64,000 bases of DNA from Strigamia acuminata (GCA_949358305.1 OX442318.1:4264501-4328500), one strand, 5' to 3'; positions 20,301 through 29,870 are shown, counted from the stretch's first letter. The notes: a model not told the origin generated them from the letters alone. Numbers and translations: made by a program.

Positions 20301-23300
20301 TTGCTGAAATTGCAAACTCATCATCACACTTTCACATGCAAGAAAAAGCAGTATAAAGGAATAAAATGCAGATTCTACATTCCATTCTTTCCCTTGGGCA
20401 AAACAATGATTTTCACACCGCTTCCAGAAGACTATCCGAACTTGAAATTGTTGAAAGAACACGCTCAAAAAATTCGAGATAAGTTAGAAGTTGAAACTTA
20501 CGATAAAGAATTCTCGTTTGATCAGTTTCTGGAAAGCATCGATTGCACACAAGATGACTACATCACTTTAATTCGTGCATCAATTATACGCCCAAAAGTT
20601 CTCATCAAACGAAAGCCATGTGATATTTGGATTAACAATTACAACGAGAAGATTCTTCGTCTTCAGCGTGCGAACATTGATATTCAATTTGTTTTAGATG
20701 CGTATGCGTGTTGCTGTTACATCATCGACTACATTAACAAGGGAGACGTCGGAATGAGTGACACAATGAAGATAGTGGTTGATGAATGCCGCAAAAATAA
20801 TATGCCTTTGAAAAAAAGACTCAATAAGGTTGGAGTCGCATTTCATCAAAATTCGGAATTGTGTGCACAAGAGTCTTCTTACAATGTTTTAAGTATACCC
20901 ATGAGTATGTCAAGCGAAGCATGCATATTTATCCCATCGGGTCCACCGTCACAGCGAACAAGAATTAAAAAATCTCACCAAGAACTCGCTAAACTGGACA
21001 AGCATTCAACTGACATTTACAAGGCTGGACTTGTGGAACATTATTCAATGCGTCCAGATGAACTTGAGAACGAATATTTAGCTCATTTCGCTGCGTGGTA
21101 TGAATTCTCTACACGATCGACAGCTAAACTACCACTTCCTTTGGATCTAAATGAAGATGCCGATAGCAACTCGGAAGATGAAGACAGTTTATTTATTCCA
21201 CTAAAAGACAAATCTGGATACATTCGTAAACGACGTTCTGTCAAAACTATTCGTTACGTTCGATTTAACATTCACAAAGATGAAGGTTTGTACAAGCGAG
21301 AGCAGGTGTTTCTTTTTCTCCATTGGAGAAATGAAGAACATGATCTTCGTGATTATCAATCAATCTTTGATCGACATAAACAGCAAATCGCTGCTAATAG
21401 AAAAGAGTTTAACTTCTTTGATGATGAAATGCTTCAAATTGAAATGGAACGGGCTGAAGCTGACAAAGATGATCGTACAGGAGAGTCTATAGATACTAAT
21501 CGACCCAATCCAGACGATTTTGCAGAATATCTACTTGATAAATATGTAACTAACGAACGTTGTGATGAATTAGGCGATTACGAAGCACGACCTTACGCTG
21601 AAAAGTTTGTTCAGCCACCGTTGAACTCGGATATAGACTTTGCCAAAATGTTGGCAGCATGCACAGACGAACAACTCGATTTAGTTATGCATATCATGTC
21701 GTATTTTCATAGAGGCAACAAAGCAGCCATGCGGATTTATCTCAAGGGTGGCGCCGGTGTTGGAAAATCCTTCGTAATCAACACCCTCTTTCAGGCAGTC
21801 ACTCGTTACGCCAAGTCGGGCAATATTAATTATAATCCAGACAAGCCGGTTGTACTGCTGGCAGCACCAACAGGAAAAGCTGCTTTCAACATATTTGGAC
21901 AGACATTGCACACAGCTTTCAACTTGCCTGTAAATAAAAAAGAAGCTCCGCCACTATCTTCAGATGTCTTAAATAGCATGACAACCGCGCTATCGCAGCT
22001 CAAGTTGGTAATCATAGACGAAATAAGTATGTGTGGTGAACACATTTTTCGTCAAGTAGACTTTCGTCTTCGTCAAATATTCGACAACGGAAAGCCATTT
22101 GGTGGCAAATCCGTTTTGGCCGTAGGAGACTTTCACCAGTTGCGTCCTGTACTAGCAGCGTCGTTAATGGGCACTAACTCAGCTGACCCAATCAATGAAG
22201 CTCTTAACATTCCACTTTGGCATAGTTTTCTGGTCCATGAGTTAACTACAATCATGCGTCAGAAAAACGACAAGGAATTTGCAGTTGCTCTAAATAATGT
22301 TGCTGCAACAAAACTAACAATAGCTGACTGTGAACTTTTTAAGAGTCGCACATTCGCCAAGCCAAAAAATTTGCCACAAGAAGCACTTAATCCAAGAGCA
22401 GTCAACATTTTCTTCAGAAACGAAGATGTTGACAACTATAACGATATGGTCATGAATACTCAAGAAGGTCTTGAACATATAGCATTCTCGTGTGACTGGG
22501 TAGTTGGAGAAGGAACTGAATTAGCCAAAGAAGGATATCTCCGTTCAACTCTAAAGTTGGCTCCAAATGAAACTCTTGGAATACGTCGTGAGGTCCGCTT
22601 AAAAAAAGAAATTAAATATGTGATCACATACAACCTCGACATTTCAGACGGTCTAGTCAATGGAACATCTGGAACACTTAAGCACATTGAGTTTGGACAT
22701 CATAAAAAAGATGCTACAAAAACAAGACCAATGCAACTTTGGTTCCTCTTTGATACCCCCCGGAGTGGCGCAAAATTGAGAAACATGGATCAAAATCAGA
22801 TGAAAATTAAAAATCTAAATATTTCGTCAGATTGGACACCAATTGAGCCAGTTGCTTTAACAATCAGACGCAAACCTAACAGCAATTTGCAGATAATTCG
22901 AAAACAATTTCCGATCGCAATGGCAGAAGGAATAACTGCACACAAAGCTCAAGGTGCTACATACACTAGTGTCGTAGTCCATGTTGACAGAATGAAAGAG
23001 GCTTCGCTTTTGTACACTGCCCTTTCACGTGCAACTAGTGCAGCAGGACTTTTTCTAGTTGGAACTTTTATACCACCAACTTTGAGACCTCCAGATCACC
23101 CATTGCGTCAAGAACTAGACCGTCACAAGTCTTGTATTCTTGTACCTAACTTCCTTCACCTGCGTCAACACGATTCTACAATAATTCAGTTGATCTACCA
23201 CAACGCTCAGTCTTTGCGTAAGCACTCAGATCAGTACATATCTGACGCGGTTTACAACACTTCAGATGTTGTTCTTTTTGGTGAGACATGGACCAATTCT

Positions 23301-24575
23301 GAAGATCTAATCGAGTTCACTGATCACGATTTAGTGTCTCAAGTTGATTGCAAAACGACTGAGAAACGTCATGCTGTTGGAAGCCGCTGTTATGTGAAAT
23401 CATATTTGACCAAGCATATTCAAAACCACTATAGCAATATTCATAAGGACGAAAAAGGAACCTGTAGTCTTTCATCAATTCTGATAAAAAATATTGTCAT
23501 TATTTCTATCTATCGTTCACCTAACTGCTCACACGAGACACTGCTTCAATCCATTCGAGACTGCCAAAATAATCTTCAAGGAACCCAATTGATAATATTT
23601 GGCGACTTCAATGTAAATTTTTTGACAGAAAGCAAAAACAAGCGGAGACTTATCACTGATATGTCTGAGCTTGGAGTTAAAATTGTGTCACCAATGTATC
23701 CAACAACTAGAAATGGAACCAAACTTGATGCTGTTTTTTGTTCAGTATCATTACCTGTTACCGCCTCAGGAATTTACATTTCTCTAACTAGTAGCATACA
23801 TGAACCAGTGTGGTGCAAAATAGCCATATCACACTTCAGCGATTTAGTTAAACCTGAAACTGAGAAAACACTGCCACCCAAAGAAGCATCGCCATTGTTT
23901 GTGCCAGTGCCAACTATGCCAATCAAACGTCCAACAATTCCAGTAAAGAGACCTAAAGTCAAGAACCCTATTGTGAAAGACCAGCCAGGTCTACAAACAC
24001 TACTTCCTAATGCCATTATGCGCAATTACAATTTGTTTGATGTCCCTCGCGATGGCGATTGCTTCTATCATGCACTTAACTACTCTGATCATCGTAAATG
24101 TAGTCCTACACTCGCGCTAAATCTGAGAAGACGAATAGCAAATTATCTCCGAGAACACAAAGAAGCTTTGATATCCGTATTTCCAAGATGCGACCTCGAT
24201 GCATGTCTGACTCAAATATTAACCCCAAGAGAATGGACAGGCTTTGCTGGAGTTATTCAACAACTTGCTTCTATGGCTTTAAATCGCCCGATTTACTGTT
24301 ATAGCGGTTTCGTCAATCCACATACAAATACGTTGTATCCGAGGACAAACTCAGTAATTTTCCATGCTTCGGACAATGAGTTTAAAAATGCATGGAATCA
24401 AACCCCATTAATTTCGACAGTTCAATGTGAATCTGTTTGTTACAATGGTCTCAATTCTAAAGACCACCCGTATTTTATATTCTTCGATCACGCCAATCAT
24501 TTTCTTGCACTGACACCTAAATCCGAAAACTCTTTTGTCCTCAAACCAACAGTGGAGGAAGGTGTGGTATTCTAG
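17325..24575 (+). CDS. Helentron transposase: Rep-helicase-endonuclease-OTU, 2416 aa
   Basis: Intact single ORF. A basic N-terminus (1-265) and 21-residue repeats (about 268-440) precede the rolling-circle Rep domain with the HUH motif P-H-V-H (H947, H949) and two catalytic tyrosines in CCYIIDYINK (Y1132, Y1136). The SF1 (Pif1-like) helicase has Walker A GGAGVGKS (1475-1482), Walker B IIDE (1563-1566) and ITAHKAQGATY. Next is an exonuclease-endonuclease-phosphatase domain (about 1956-2160: HNAQSL, GETW, GDFN at 2093-2096), then an OTU cysteine protease (DGDC, C2246; His in ANHF, H2392). This order defines Helentrons (Helitron2). The last four codons and stop come from the gypsy LTR inserted at 24563; the pre-insertion end would be VEEGFT-stop. 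No frameshift, so it may be functional. Confidence 0.95.
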   Translation: MPPKKAINPKKTVVAKSRVETADQRKARLAQDQRVRRAKKRAAANAAAEIVVPVELIAVHKLPQLPPVVGPGKGKSLLVPRMATPAEVNVSPAKRIAPLAEGDAPPPKRLAPHQDIVSNNFEPINAFSPTHALQINTVLNALPVVDRLLSKKNKAKHRYIPHSKLSVESLAELRKIDALRKQNNRAQLVGNAKLQLQQVDAQRKLVVPATPQIPIAALQVRKIPRKRKINHSLNLAKKKEIDKQSKRANRSDSNFRSKEQARDILVHQLARKNVDFSSQEQARNTVAHQLARKNVDFSSQEQARNTVAHQLARKNVDFSSQEQARNTVAHQLARKNVDFSSQEQARNTVAHQLARKNVDFSSQEQARNTVAHQLARKNVDFSSQEQARNTVAHQLARKNVDFSSQEQVRDTFAHKKARLDANYRLQEQARDTFARKQARLEEISAWDRVVEQYFKHIKEGPDKVCSCCRNLWYSKSVKQLERSKLSGKGYAKGYLDHVFDFGELFCSTCYSAVQKRKIPRLCVNNGLRFPIIDDVISVLTPLEARLVAGRHIFQCIWPVYGENGQFRTKGRIVNVPVNVNNTITLLPQLPNESDVILVQIARHMEYKQNWMSGNVRPIYVLKAAQYLEKQDLYMKYHISVSDEHYRQLEVVANEDNFNSSVPTNLSQAPILTQDKNPTVDEDLNQVNHDGGHTMINYDWDYSNGIRIAPAQGNTPIGVLWDPDSKFLAFPKIFGGYTMEPKLNGKDLSPNEFFKSIVRRDDRRGVEHQDFLLYLSKYKELTQIKSNQQIAIRKNKTTDNLTVDQVIGDGFVSGLIESDHAYDVLRGVRNSSHHWRNESMKCRAMIRQYGLAHLFITVSAAELEWPELIIMLKKILDNKVIDENDVKSMTRTDKASLIQRDPVTCARHFENTFQELWKTFKSPVGPFGNRKIAHFYRRVEFQNRGSPHVHMLLWLDNAPTFFKEGCDEQAICDFVDEIITCSSDYPNDDKIHELLKLQTHHHTFTCKKKQYKGIKCRFYIPFFPLGKTMIFTPLPEDYPNLKLLKEHAQKIRDKLEVETYDKEFSFDQFLESIDCTQDDYITLIRASIIRPKVLIKRKPCDIWINNYNEKILRLQRANIDIQFVLDAYACCCYIIDYINKGDVGMSDTMKIVVDECRKNNMPLKKRLNKVGVAFHQNSELCAQESSYNVLSIPMSMSSEACIFIPSGPPSQRTRIKKSHQELAKLDKHSTDIYKAGLVEHYSMRPDELENEYLAHFAAWYEFSTRSTAKLPLPLDLNEDADSNSEDEDSLFIPLKDKSGYIRKRRSVKTIRYVRFNIHKDEGLYKREQVFLFLHWRNEEHDLRDYQSIFDRHKQQIAANRKEFNFFDDEMLQIEMERAEADKDDRTGESIDTNRPNPDDFAEYLLDKYVTNERCDELGDYEARPYAEKFVQPPLNSDIDFAKMLAACTDEQLDLVMHIMSYFHRGNKAAMRIYLKGGAGVGKSFVINTLFQAVTRYAKSGNINYNPDKPVVLLAAPTGKAAFNIFGQTLHTAFNLPVNKKEAPPLSSDVLNSMTTALSQLKLVIIDEISMCGEHIFRQVDFRLRQIFDNGKPFGGKSVLAVGDFHQLRPVLAASLMGTNSADPINEALNIPLWHSFLVHELTTIMRQKNDKEFAVALNNVAATKLTIADCELFKSRTFAKPKNLPQEALNPRAVNIFFRNEDVDNYNDMVMNTQEGLEHIAFSCDWVVGEGTELAKEGYLRSTLKLAPNETLGIRREVRLKKEIKYVITYNLDISDGLVNGTSGTLKHIEFGHHKKDATKTRPMQLWFLFDTPRSGAKLRNMDQNQMKIKNLNISSDWTPIEPVALTIRRKPNSNLQIIRKQFPIAMAEGITAHKAQGATYTSVVVHVDRMKEASLLYTALSRATSAAGLFLVGTFIPPTLRPPDHPLRQELDRHKSCILVPNFLHLRQHDSTIIQLIYHNAQSLRKHSDQYISDAVYNTSDVVLFGETWTNSEDLIEFTDHDLVSQVDCKTTEKRHAVGSRCYVKSYLTKHIQNHYSNIHKDEKGTCSLSSILIKNIVIISIYRSPNCSHETLLQSIRDCQNNLQGTQLIIFGDFNVNFLTESKNKRRLITDMSELGVKIVSPMYPTTRNGTKLDAVFCSVSLPVTASGIYISLTSSIHEPVWCKIAISHFSDLVKPETEKTLPPKEASPLFVPVPTMPIKRPTIPVKRPKVKNPIVKDQPGLQTLLPNAIMRNYNLFDVPRDGDCFYHALNYSDHRKCSPTLALNLRRRIANYLREHKEALISVFPRCDLDACLTQILTPREWTGFAGVIQQLASMALNRPIYCYSGFVNPHTNTLYPRTNSVIFHASDNEFKNAWNQTPLISTVQCESVCYNGLNSKDHPYFIFFDHANHFLALTPKSENSFVLKPTVEEGVVF
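18125..18550 (+). repeat. six identical 63-bp repeats inside the Helentron gene
   Basis: Copies begin near 18160 and repeat every 63 bp with no visible difference, encoding FSSQEQARNTVAHQLARKNVD six times; one diverged copy precedes and two follow (FAHKKARLDANYRLQ, FARKQARLEE). Predicted to be helical and charged. Identity at third positions points to very recent expansion. Confidence 0.9.
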
Positions 24576-24732
24576 TATGTATCCGCGTCACTAGATGGCG
24601 CTACACGCGGGGGACACCTGGCGCCGGTGTTTACCTGCGTTGATTAAAGTGAATAAAAACCTCAGTTATAATTAGTGCATCAACTCATACAAACGTGTCC
24701 TTTATTGTGTCTATTGAATCGAGGATACGACA
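24563..24732 (+). repeat. left LTR of the gypsy element
   Basis: TG..CA ends; supplies the present stop codon (TAG, 24573-24575) and a poly(A) signal (24652-24657) to the upstream Helentron gene. Confidence 0.95.
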
Positions 24733-24862
24733 TTGGCGACGAGGATTAAAGTAAATGTAATCCGCTCGCATCAAATGCTGAACTCGTCATCCATTGATTT
24801 GAGTGGAGTGAGTGTGTTTGAAAAAGTGGGCGTGGCAGTGATAAAGCTGTTTTTCGGCGAAA

Positions 24863-27800
24863 ATGACCACCAATCTGAATTTACCGACAGTTGGAAATTT
24901 CGACATTACAACCGGGAATTTGGACTATAGCTGGAAGAAATGGAGTAAGTCACTTCAATATTATTTGGAAGCGGCGAGAGTGGGCGAAGCACAGAAGTTG
25001 GCAACGCTGCTGCACCTCGCCGGCACGGATGTACAGGACATCTATGATACGTTTACGCCGGCAAATAAACTGACATATGATCTAACACTCGCCGCGCTCG
25101 GTGTGTATTTCAATCCACGGAAAAATCTGAGATTTGAAAGGCACGTGTTTCGACAGCAAACACAGGAGCCCGCCGAGGTAATGGACGCTTTTGTTACACG
25201 TTTGAAAACGAAGGTGAAAAGCTGCGAATTTGGCGTTTTAGAAGACGATTTAATCGTCGATCAAGTGTTAGAGAAAGGCCGCGACAAGGGCTTGCGGCGG
25301 CGCTTGCTGCGCGAAACTGACTTGACTTTAGACTCTTTATTAAAGCTAGCTCGCTCAGCAGAGGCAAGTGAGCAGCACGCAACGTCGATGGAGCGAACGA
25401 CGGCCGAAAACACCAAGGAAATCCTTGTAAACCAGCTCACGGGTGAGAAAAAGCCATTTTTTAAAAATCGTGGTAAAAGTGGGCGTGGCACATTTCGCAA
25501 ATTCAACGCGAAACCGCAAAATTCGGACGACAGACGTTTCGATAAATCCCAAGTGGTGAAGGAATGCTATCGTTGTGGCCACAAGGATCATCTAGCAAAT
25601 GATTGCACAGTTGCAAAGAACAAGGAGTGCGGGTTTTGTCACAAAATTGGACATTTTGCTAAAGTTTGCAGGTTAAAAAGCGCCGGAGGTCGTGCACGTG
25701 GCAAGGAGCGTGTTCAGTACGTCGGCGTGAACGAATACGACTACGACAGCGAGTATTCGTGTTGTATAACGTCTCACGAACGGAATAATGGCGTGACCGT
25801 GAAAATCAATCAACAAGACGTAAGAGTTTTAATTGATTCGGGTTCATCGGTGAATACAGTGGGTCAAAAGGCATGGACATTATTAAAAAAGAAGGGAATC
25901 AAATTAACACCGACGAAGACAAGACTGTTTGCGTATGGAGTGAACGAGCCGCTAGTAGTTAGCGGTGAATTTAATACGCAGGTGCAAGCGGCTGGAAAAT
26001 CAGTAAATGCGAGATTTTTAGTCGTTCCGTCAGGAAAAATGCCGTTATTGTCTCGAAAAACATCCAAAGAGCTGGGATTGTTGAAAATTGACGAGGAAAT
26101 TGTTAATGAAATTAATAATGATGACATTTTATTCGAGGAGTCCATAGGAAAGCTGCGAAAGGACCTTGCCAACCGGATTACGAAATTTCGGGACGTCTTT
26201 AAGGGAATCGGGAAGCTGAAAGAATTCGAGTTGGAACTCTACATGGATTCGGACGTCCGACCGGTGGCACAATCAGTCCGACGGATACCTTTCCATATTC
26301 GTAAGCAGCTAGACATCGAAATTGACAATCTTTTGCAGGCAGACATCATCGAGCCAGTCACCGGGGCGACCGAGTGGGTTTCGCCCGTCGTGCCCGTGAA
26401 AAAGCCTGACGGCTCGATTAGATTGTGTCTCGACATGCGTGCCGTCAACGAGGCGGTAAAAAGGAACCGCCATCCACTTCCCACGATGGAGGAGGTTTTG
26501 GATGAAATTGACGGGGCCGAGTTGATTTCAAAACTCGATTGTCGGCAGGGATATCTGCAAATACCTCTCAAACCAGATTCACGACGTTACACCGTGTTCG
26601 TGACACATAGGGGACTTTTCCGCTATAAAAGACTTTTCTTCGGAATTGCGAGCGCACCGGAGGAATATCAGCGGATAATCCAGAACATCTTGGCCGAGTG
26701 CGAAGGGACAAAAAATTCGCTTGACGACATTGTCGTACACGGGAAAACGGTCGAGGAACACGACCAACGCTTGGAAAAGGTTCTCGAGACGTTGTCCCGT
26801 AATGGATTGACTTTAAACTTGAAAAAGTGCTGTTTTGGCGTGTCGAAGGTCACGTTTCTTGGACATGTGATTTCGAAAAGTGGCATTTCCGTTGCGGAAT
26901 CAAAAGTCGAAGCGGTGCGGAATGCAGTTGCGCCAAAGAACGAGACGGAAATCCGAAGCTTCCTGGGCCTAATCAATTATTGTGCTCGGTATATTCCGAA
27001 CTTCGCGACTGAAGCGGAGCCATTACGATTGATGGCCAGGAAGGACGTCACTTTTGAATGGGGGAAACGTCAGAACGACGCATTTGAAAAATTAAAAGAA
27101 CTTTTATGCAGCTCGGACGTTTTGGCATTTTTCCGGAAAAATGTCGAAACCGAATTAATCGTCGACGCGTCGCCGGTCGGTCTTGGCGCCGTCCTCACTC
27201 AACGTCAACCGGACAACCAGATGAAACCAATTGCGTTCGCCAGCCGAACGTTGTCGGACGTTGAACGACGATATTCTCAGACTGAGAAAGAAGGGCTCGC
27301 AGTCGTCTGGGGCTGTGAGCGCTTCAGAATGTATTTAATCGGCATGCCATTTCTTTTAATAACAGACCACAAGGCGCTGGAGACCATCTACGGGACCAGA
27401 TCGAAGCCGTCAGCAAGGATGGAAAGATGGGTGCTGAGATTGCAGCCATTCGAATTCACGATTCGTCACCGGCCGGGCAGCGCGAACATAGCGGACGCGC
27501 TGTCTCGTTTGCTGCCCGCCGGAGAGGGAAAAAGTGTTTTGGGACGAACAGAAGCTTATGTGCGGTTTGTGGTCGAGAGTGCGCTGCCGAGGGCAATGAC
27601 TTTGCGAGAAGTCGAACAGGCGTCGAGAGCAGACGAAACTATTTGCGAAATCAATAAGTGTTTGCGCGACGGAAACAAATTTAATAACGCTCTTCAAAAA
27701 TTTCAGCTGATAAGGAGCGAATTAGCGATGACAAACGGAGTTTTGCTTCGAGGACCACGAATTGTGATGCCGGAGTCACTGCGGAGGAGAGTGGTCGAAT

Positions 27801-28969
27801 TGGGACACCAAGGTCACCAGGGCGTCGTAAGAACGAAGCAACGCCTGCGTGAAAAGGTCTGGTGGCCTGGTCTGGACCACGACGTCGAGCGTGCAGTGCA
27901 GCGATGCCACGCTTGTCAGCACAGCAGTGCGACGGAGAAGCCGGAACCAATTCGGAGCACGCCGCTGCCAAAAGGACCATGGCGGGAGCTGGCGATCGAT
28001 ATTTGCGGTCCATTCAAGGACGGCAGTTCGATTGTCGTTCTCGTCGATTACTACTCGCGTTTTCCGGAGGTACTAATTTTGAAGTCGACAGTGTCGGAAA
28101 GGATAATTGTTTGGCTGCGTCGAGTTTTCGAGCGCTGGGGAATTCCGGAGTCGTTGACTTCGGATAATGGGCCCCAATTCGTCTCGGAGCAGTTTCGGGT
28201 TTTTCTGGAGGAGCAGGGAGTCCACCATCGTAGGGTCACTCCATACTGGCCCCAGGCCAACGGAACTGTTGAGAGACTGAATAAGTCTTTTGTCAAAGCT
28301 TTTCGGGCTGCGGAAGTCGAAGGCGGCAACTGGAAAAAGGCACTCGGGACATTTTTACAATCGTACAGGAGTACGCCACACCGTACCACAGGAGTGTCGC
28401 CGTACGAACTAATGACGAAGAGGAAAATGCGAACAAAGATTCCGCAAATGATGTTGGAAGAAAAAGGAAAATTACATCAAATCGTAAAAAGGAAAGATGC
28501 GGAGGAAAAGGAAAAATCGAAGCGGTATGCAGATCAGCGTCGCGGGAGCAGGGAAAGCGACATCCAGCGGGGCGACAGAGTGCTGGTTGCGAAGTCAAGA
28601 ACACACAAGCTCGATCTTGCATACGAGCACGATTTAATGACGGTGTTTCAAAAGAATGGGAATTGTTTGCTGTTAAAAACAAGCGACGGCAGAATCGTCA
28701 AAAGGAACGTGACGAAAGTGAGGCGATACTTCCCATTAGATGACGACTCACCGTTACCCAATGATGACAACATTCCAGTAGAGGCGATTCCAGGTCAGCC
28801 AAGACCAGATGCCCATTTGCTGCCTGGGCCACCAGTGAGAGGCGGTAGACGAGGAGCAAGACGTGCGGCCGACCCTAATTTCCAGCCGAGGAAGTCTGAT
28901 CGTAAAAGAAGGGCACCGGAATATCTGGGCGGTTACGACACGTCGACACGTCGTAGAAGAGTTGTGTAA
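24863..28969 (+). CDS. gag-pol: gypsy Gag-Pol polyprotein, 1368 aa
   Basis: Gag and Pol are in a single frame, without the frameshift many relatives use. In order: capsid-like region (1-200), two CCHC zinc knuckles from C235 (CYRCGHKDHLANDC, CGFCHKIGHFAKVC), aspartic protease with IDSGSS (D325), reverse transcriptase (LDMRAVN near 523; catalytic box SLDD at 619-622, where most relatives have YxDD), RNase H (D768 in VDASPVGLGAV), integrase with HHCC finger (from H982, ending CHAC) and D1046, D1101, E1137 (spacing 54 and 35). The C-terminus is basic (RKSDRKRRAPE). The serine in the RT box recalls Mag-like elements, where this Y is also often absent. All motifs intact. Confidence 0.95.
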   Translation: MTTNLNLPTVGNFDITTGNLDYSWKKWSKSLQYYLEAARVGEAQKLATLLHLAGTDVQDIYDTFTPANKLTYDLTLAALGVYFNPRKNLRFERHVFRQQTQEPAEVMDAFVTRLKTKVKSCEFGVLEDDLIVDQVLEKGRDKGLRRRLLRETDLTLDSLLKLARSAEASEQHATSMERTTAENTKEILVNQLTGEKKPFFKNRGKSGRGTFRKFNAKPQNSDDRRFDKSQVVKECYRCGHKDHLANDCTVAKNKECGFCHKIGHFAKVCRLKSAGGRARGKERVQYVGVNEYDYDSEYSCCITSHERNNGVTVKINQQDVRVLIDSGSSVNTVGQKAWTLLKKKGIKLTPTKTRLFAYGVNEPLVVSGEFNTQVQAAGKSVNARFLVVPSGKMPLLSRKTSKELGLLKIDEEIVNEINNDDILFEESIGKLRKDLANRITKFRDVFKGIGKLKEFELELYMDSDVRPVAQSVRRIPFHIRKQLDIEIDNLLQADIIEPVTGATEWVSPVVPVKKPDGSIRLCLDMRAVNEAVKRNRHPLPTMEEVLDEIDGAELISKLDCRQGYLQIPLKPDSRRYTVFVTHRGLFRYKRLFFGIASAPEEYQRIIQNILAECEGTKNSLDDIVVHGKTVEEHDQRLEKVLETLSRNGLTLNLKKCCFGVSKVTFLGHVISKSGISVAESKVEAVRNAVAPKNETEIRSFLGLINYCARYIPNFATEAEPLRLMARKDVTFEWGKRQNDAFEKLKELLCSSDVLAFFRKNVETELIVDASPVGLGAVLTQRQPDNQMKPIAFASRTLSDVERRYSQTEKEGLAVVWGCERFRMYLIGMPFLLITDHKALETIYGTRSKPSARMERWVLRLQPFEFTIRHRPGSANIADALSRLLPAGEGKSVLGRTEAYVRFVVESALPRAMTLREVEQASRADETICEINKCLRDGNKFNNALQKFQLIRSELAMTNGVLLRGPRIVMPESLRRRVVELGHQGHQGVVRTKQRLREKVWWPGLDHDVERAVQRCHACQHSSATEKPEPIRSTPLPKGPWRELAIDICGPFKDGSSIVVLVDYYSRFPEVLILKSTVSERIIVWLRRVFERWGIPESLTSDNGPQFVSEQFRVFLEEQGVHHRRVTPYWPQANGTVERLNKSFVKAFRAAEVEGGNWKKALGTFLQSYRSTPHRTTGVSPYELMTKRKMRTKIPQMMLEEKGKLHQIVKRKDAEEKEKSKRYADQRRGSRESDIQRGDRVLVAKSRTHKLDLAYEHDLMTVFQKNGNCLLLKTSDGRIVKRNVTKVRRYFPLDDDSPLPNDDNIPVEAIPGQPRPDAHLLPGPPVRGGRRGARRAADPNFQPRKSDRKRRAPEYLGGYDTSTRRRRVV

Positions 28970-29165
28970 TGTTGTCAGAATAAGTACTAATGTTTAACTA
29001 AAATAGTTTGTTGTTAAAAATTGAAATGTTCAGGCCTGGACGAAAAATGAGTTGTGAATGATTTTGAATTGTTATTCTGAATAATTTGAAACTGTTTATT
29101 AATTTTAATTAATTTATTTATTTTAGAAATTGTTACATGTTATTGTTTAAAAAAAAAAAGAGTGA

Positions 29166-29335
29166 TGTGGTATTCTAGTATGTATCCGCGTCACTAGATG
29201 GCGCTACACGCGGGGGACACCTGGCGCCGGTGTTTACCTGCGTTGATTAAAGTGAATAAAAACCTCAGTTATAATTAGTGCATCAACTCATACAAACGTG
29301 TCCTTTATTGTGTCTATTGAATCGAGGATACGACA
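29166..29335 (+). repeat. right LTR of the gypsy element
   Basis: Matches the left LTR base for base in my reading; the TSD GAAGG follows, then the original Helentron continuation ATTTACATAG. Confidence 0.95.
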
Positions 29336-29340
29336 GAAGG

Positions 29341-29640
29341 ATTTACATAGAATCCCATTATGATTAGTTTGTATTTATTTGGTGACCTCAATAAAAATCA
29401 CAACCATTCGTTATTAAAATGAAGCTTACTTTTTAACTTTTCTTTCATATCTAAATTACATAAAACGCTTAAAACGAATGAAATCAACATTATAGTTTAA
29501 ATATTACGAGTACAATTAATATAAAGATTTAAATTGAACAAATCGAGTAAAATTTAACCAATAAAGGTAAAAATTTAGACAGAAGAAACTTTTTTTTCGA
29601 ATAAATAAAGAAAAAAATATACAAGGTCATACAGGCTTGA
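29341..29640 (+). promoter_or_regulatory. displaced 3' end of the Helentron gene with poly(A) signal
   Basis: The first bases ATTTACATAG continue the reading frame interrupted by the gypsy insertion (F-T-stop). AATAAA lies at 29390-29395, about 45 bp beyond that stop. The rest to 29640 is AT-rich without other features. Confidence 0.7.
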
Positions 29641-29870
29641 CATAGAAAACCTCAAAAAACGAATCGCCACGAACGTTTTCAAATTTCCCCCTGAATTTCA
29701 AATTCGATCGCCCACTTTGGTGGATCTTAAGGCTTCTTTTTCTTCGACTAAGTAAAAAAAAATATATACACGGTTATGCAGATTTGAATTTTCAATCGAT
29801 TGAGCTTGATTCCAGAATTTTTGGACCTCATTTCCATATAGTAAACATCAAAAAACTAAAATATTACAAA
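29640..29870 (-). repeat. inverse copy of the 16160-16400 block
   Basis: On the minus strand: ATGTTTACTATATGGAAATGAGGTCCAAAAATTCTGGAATCAAGCTCAATCGATTG.., then the ACCAAAGTGGGCGATCGAA and TTCGTGGCGATTCGTTTTTT pieces, in the same order as at 16163-16400. Together they bracket the Helentron gene. Confidence 0.75.

Larger units (their letters stand above)
24563..29335 (+). mobile_element. complete Ty3/gypsy LTR retrotransposon, very young
   Basis: LTRs 24563-24732 and 29166-29335 (170 bp) look identical by eye, start TGTGG and end CGACA. The 5-bp TSD GAAGG is at 24558-24562 and 29336-29340. A candidate primer site TTGGCGACGAGGATT follows the left LTR; an A-rich purine tract AAAAAAAAAAAGAGTGA ends at 29165. 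The LTR has AATAAA at 24652. The interior is one open gag-pol frame (24863-28969). It interrupts the Helentron gene at its last codons. Confidence 0.95.

Noticed and set aside
23190-23800. separate non-LTR retrotransposon endonuclease inserted in the Helentron
   Set aside because: It is in frame with helicase and OTU domains, and this domain order is the normal Helentron architecture.
24051-24500. host OTU deubiquitinase gene
   Set aside because: Continuous frame with Rep-helicase; a standard Helentron C-terminus.
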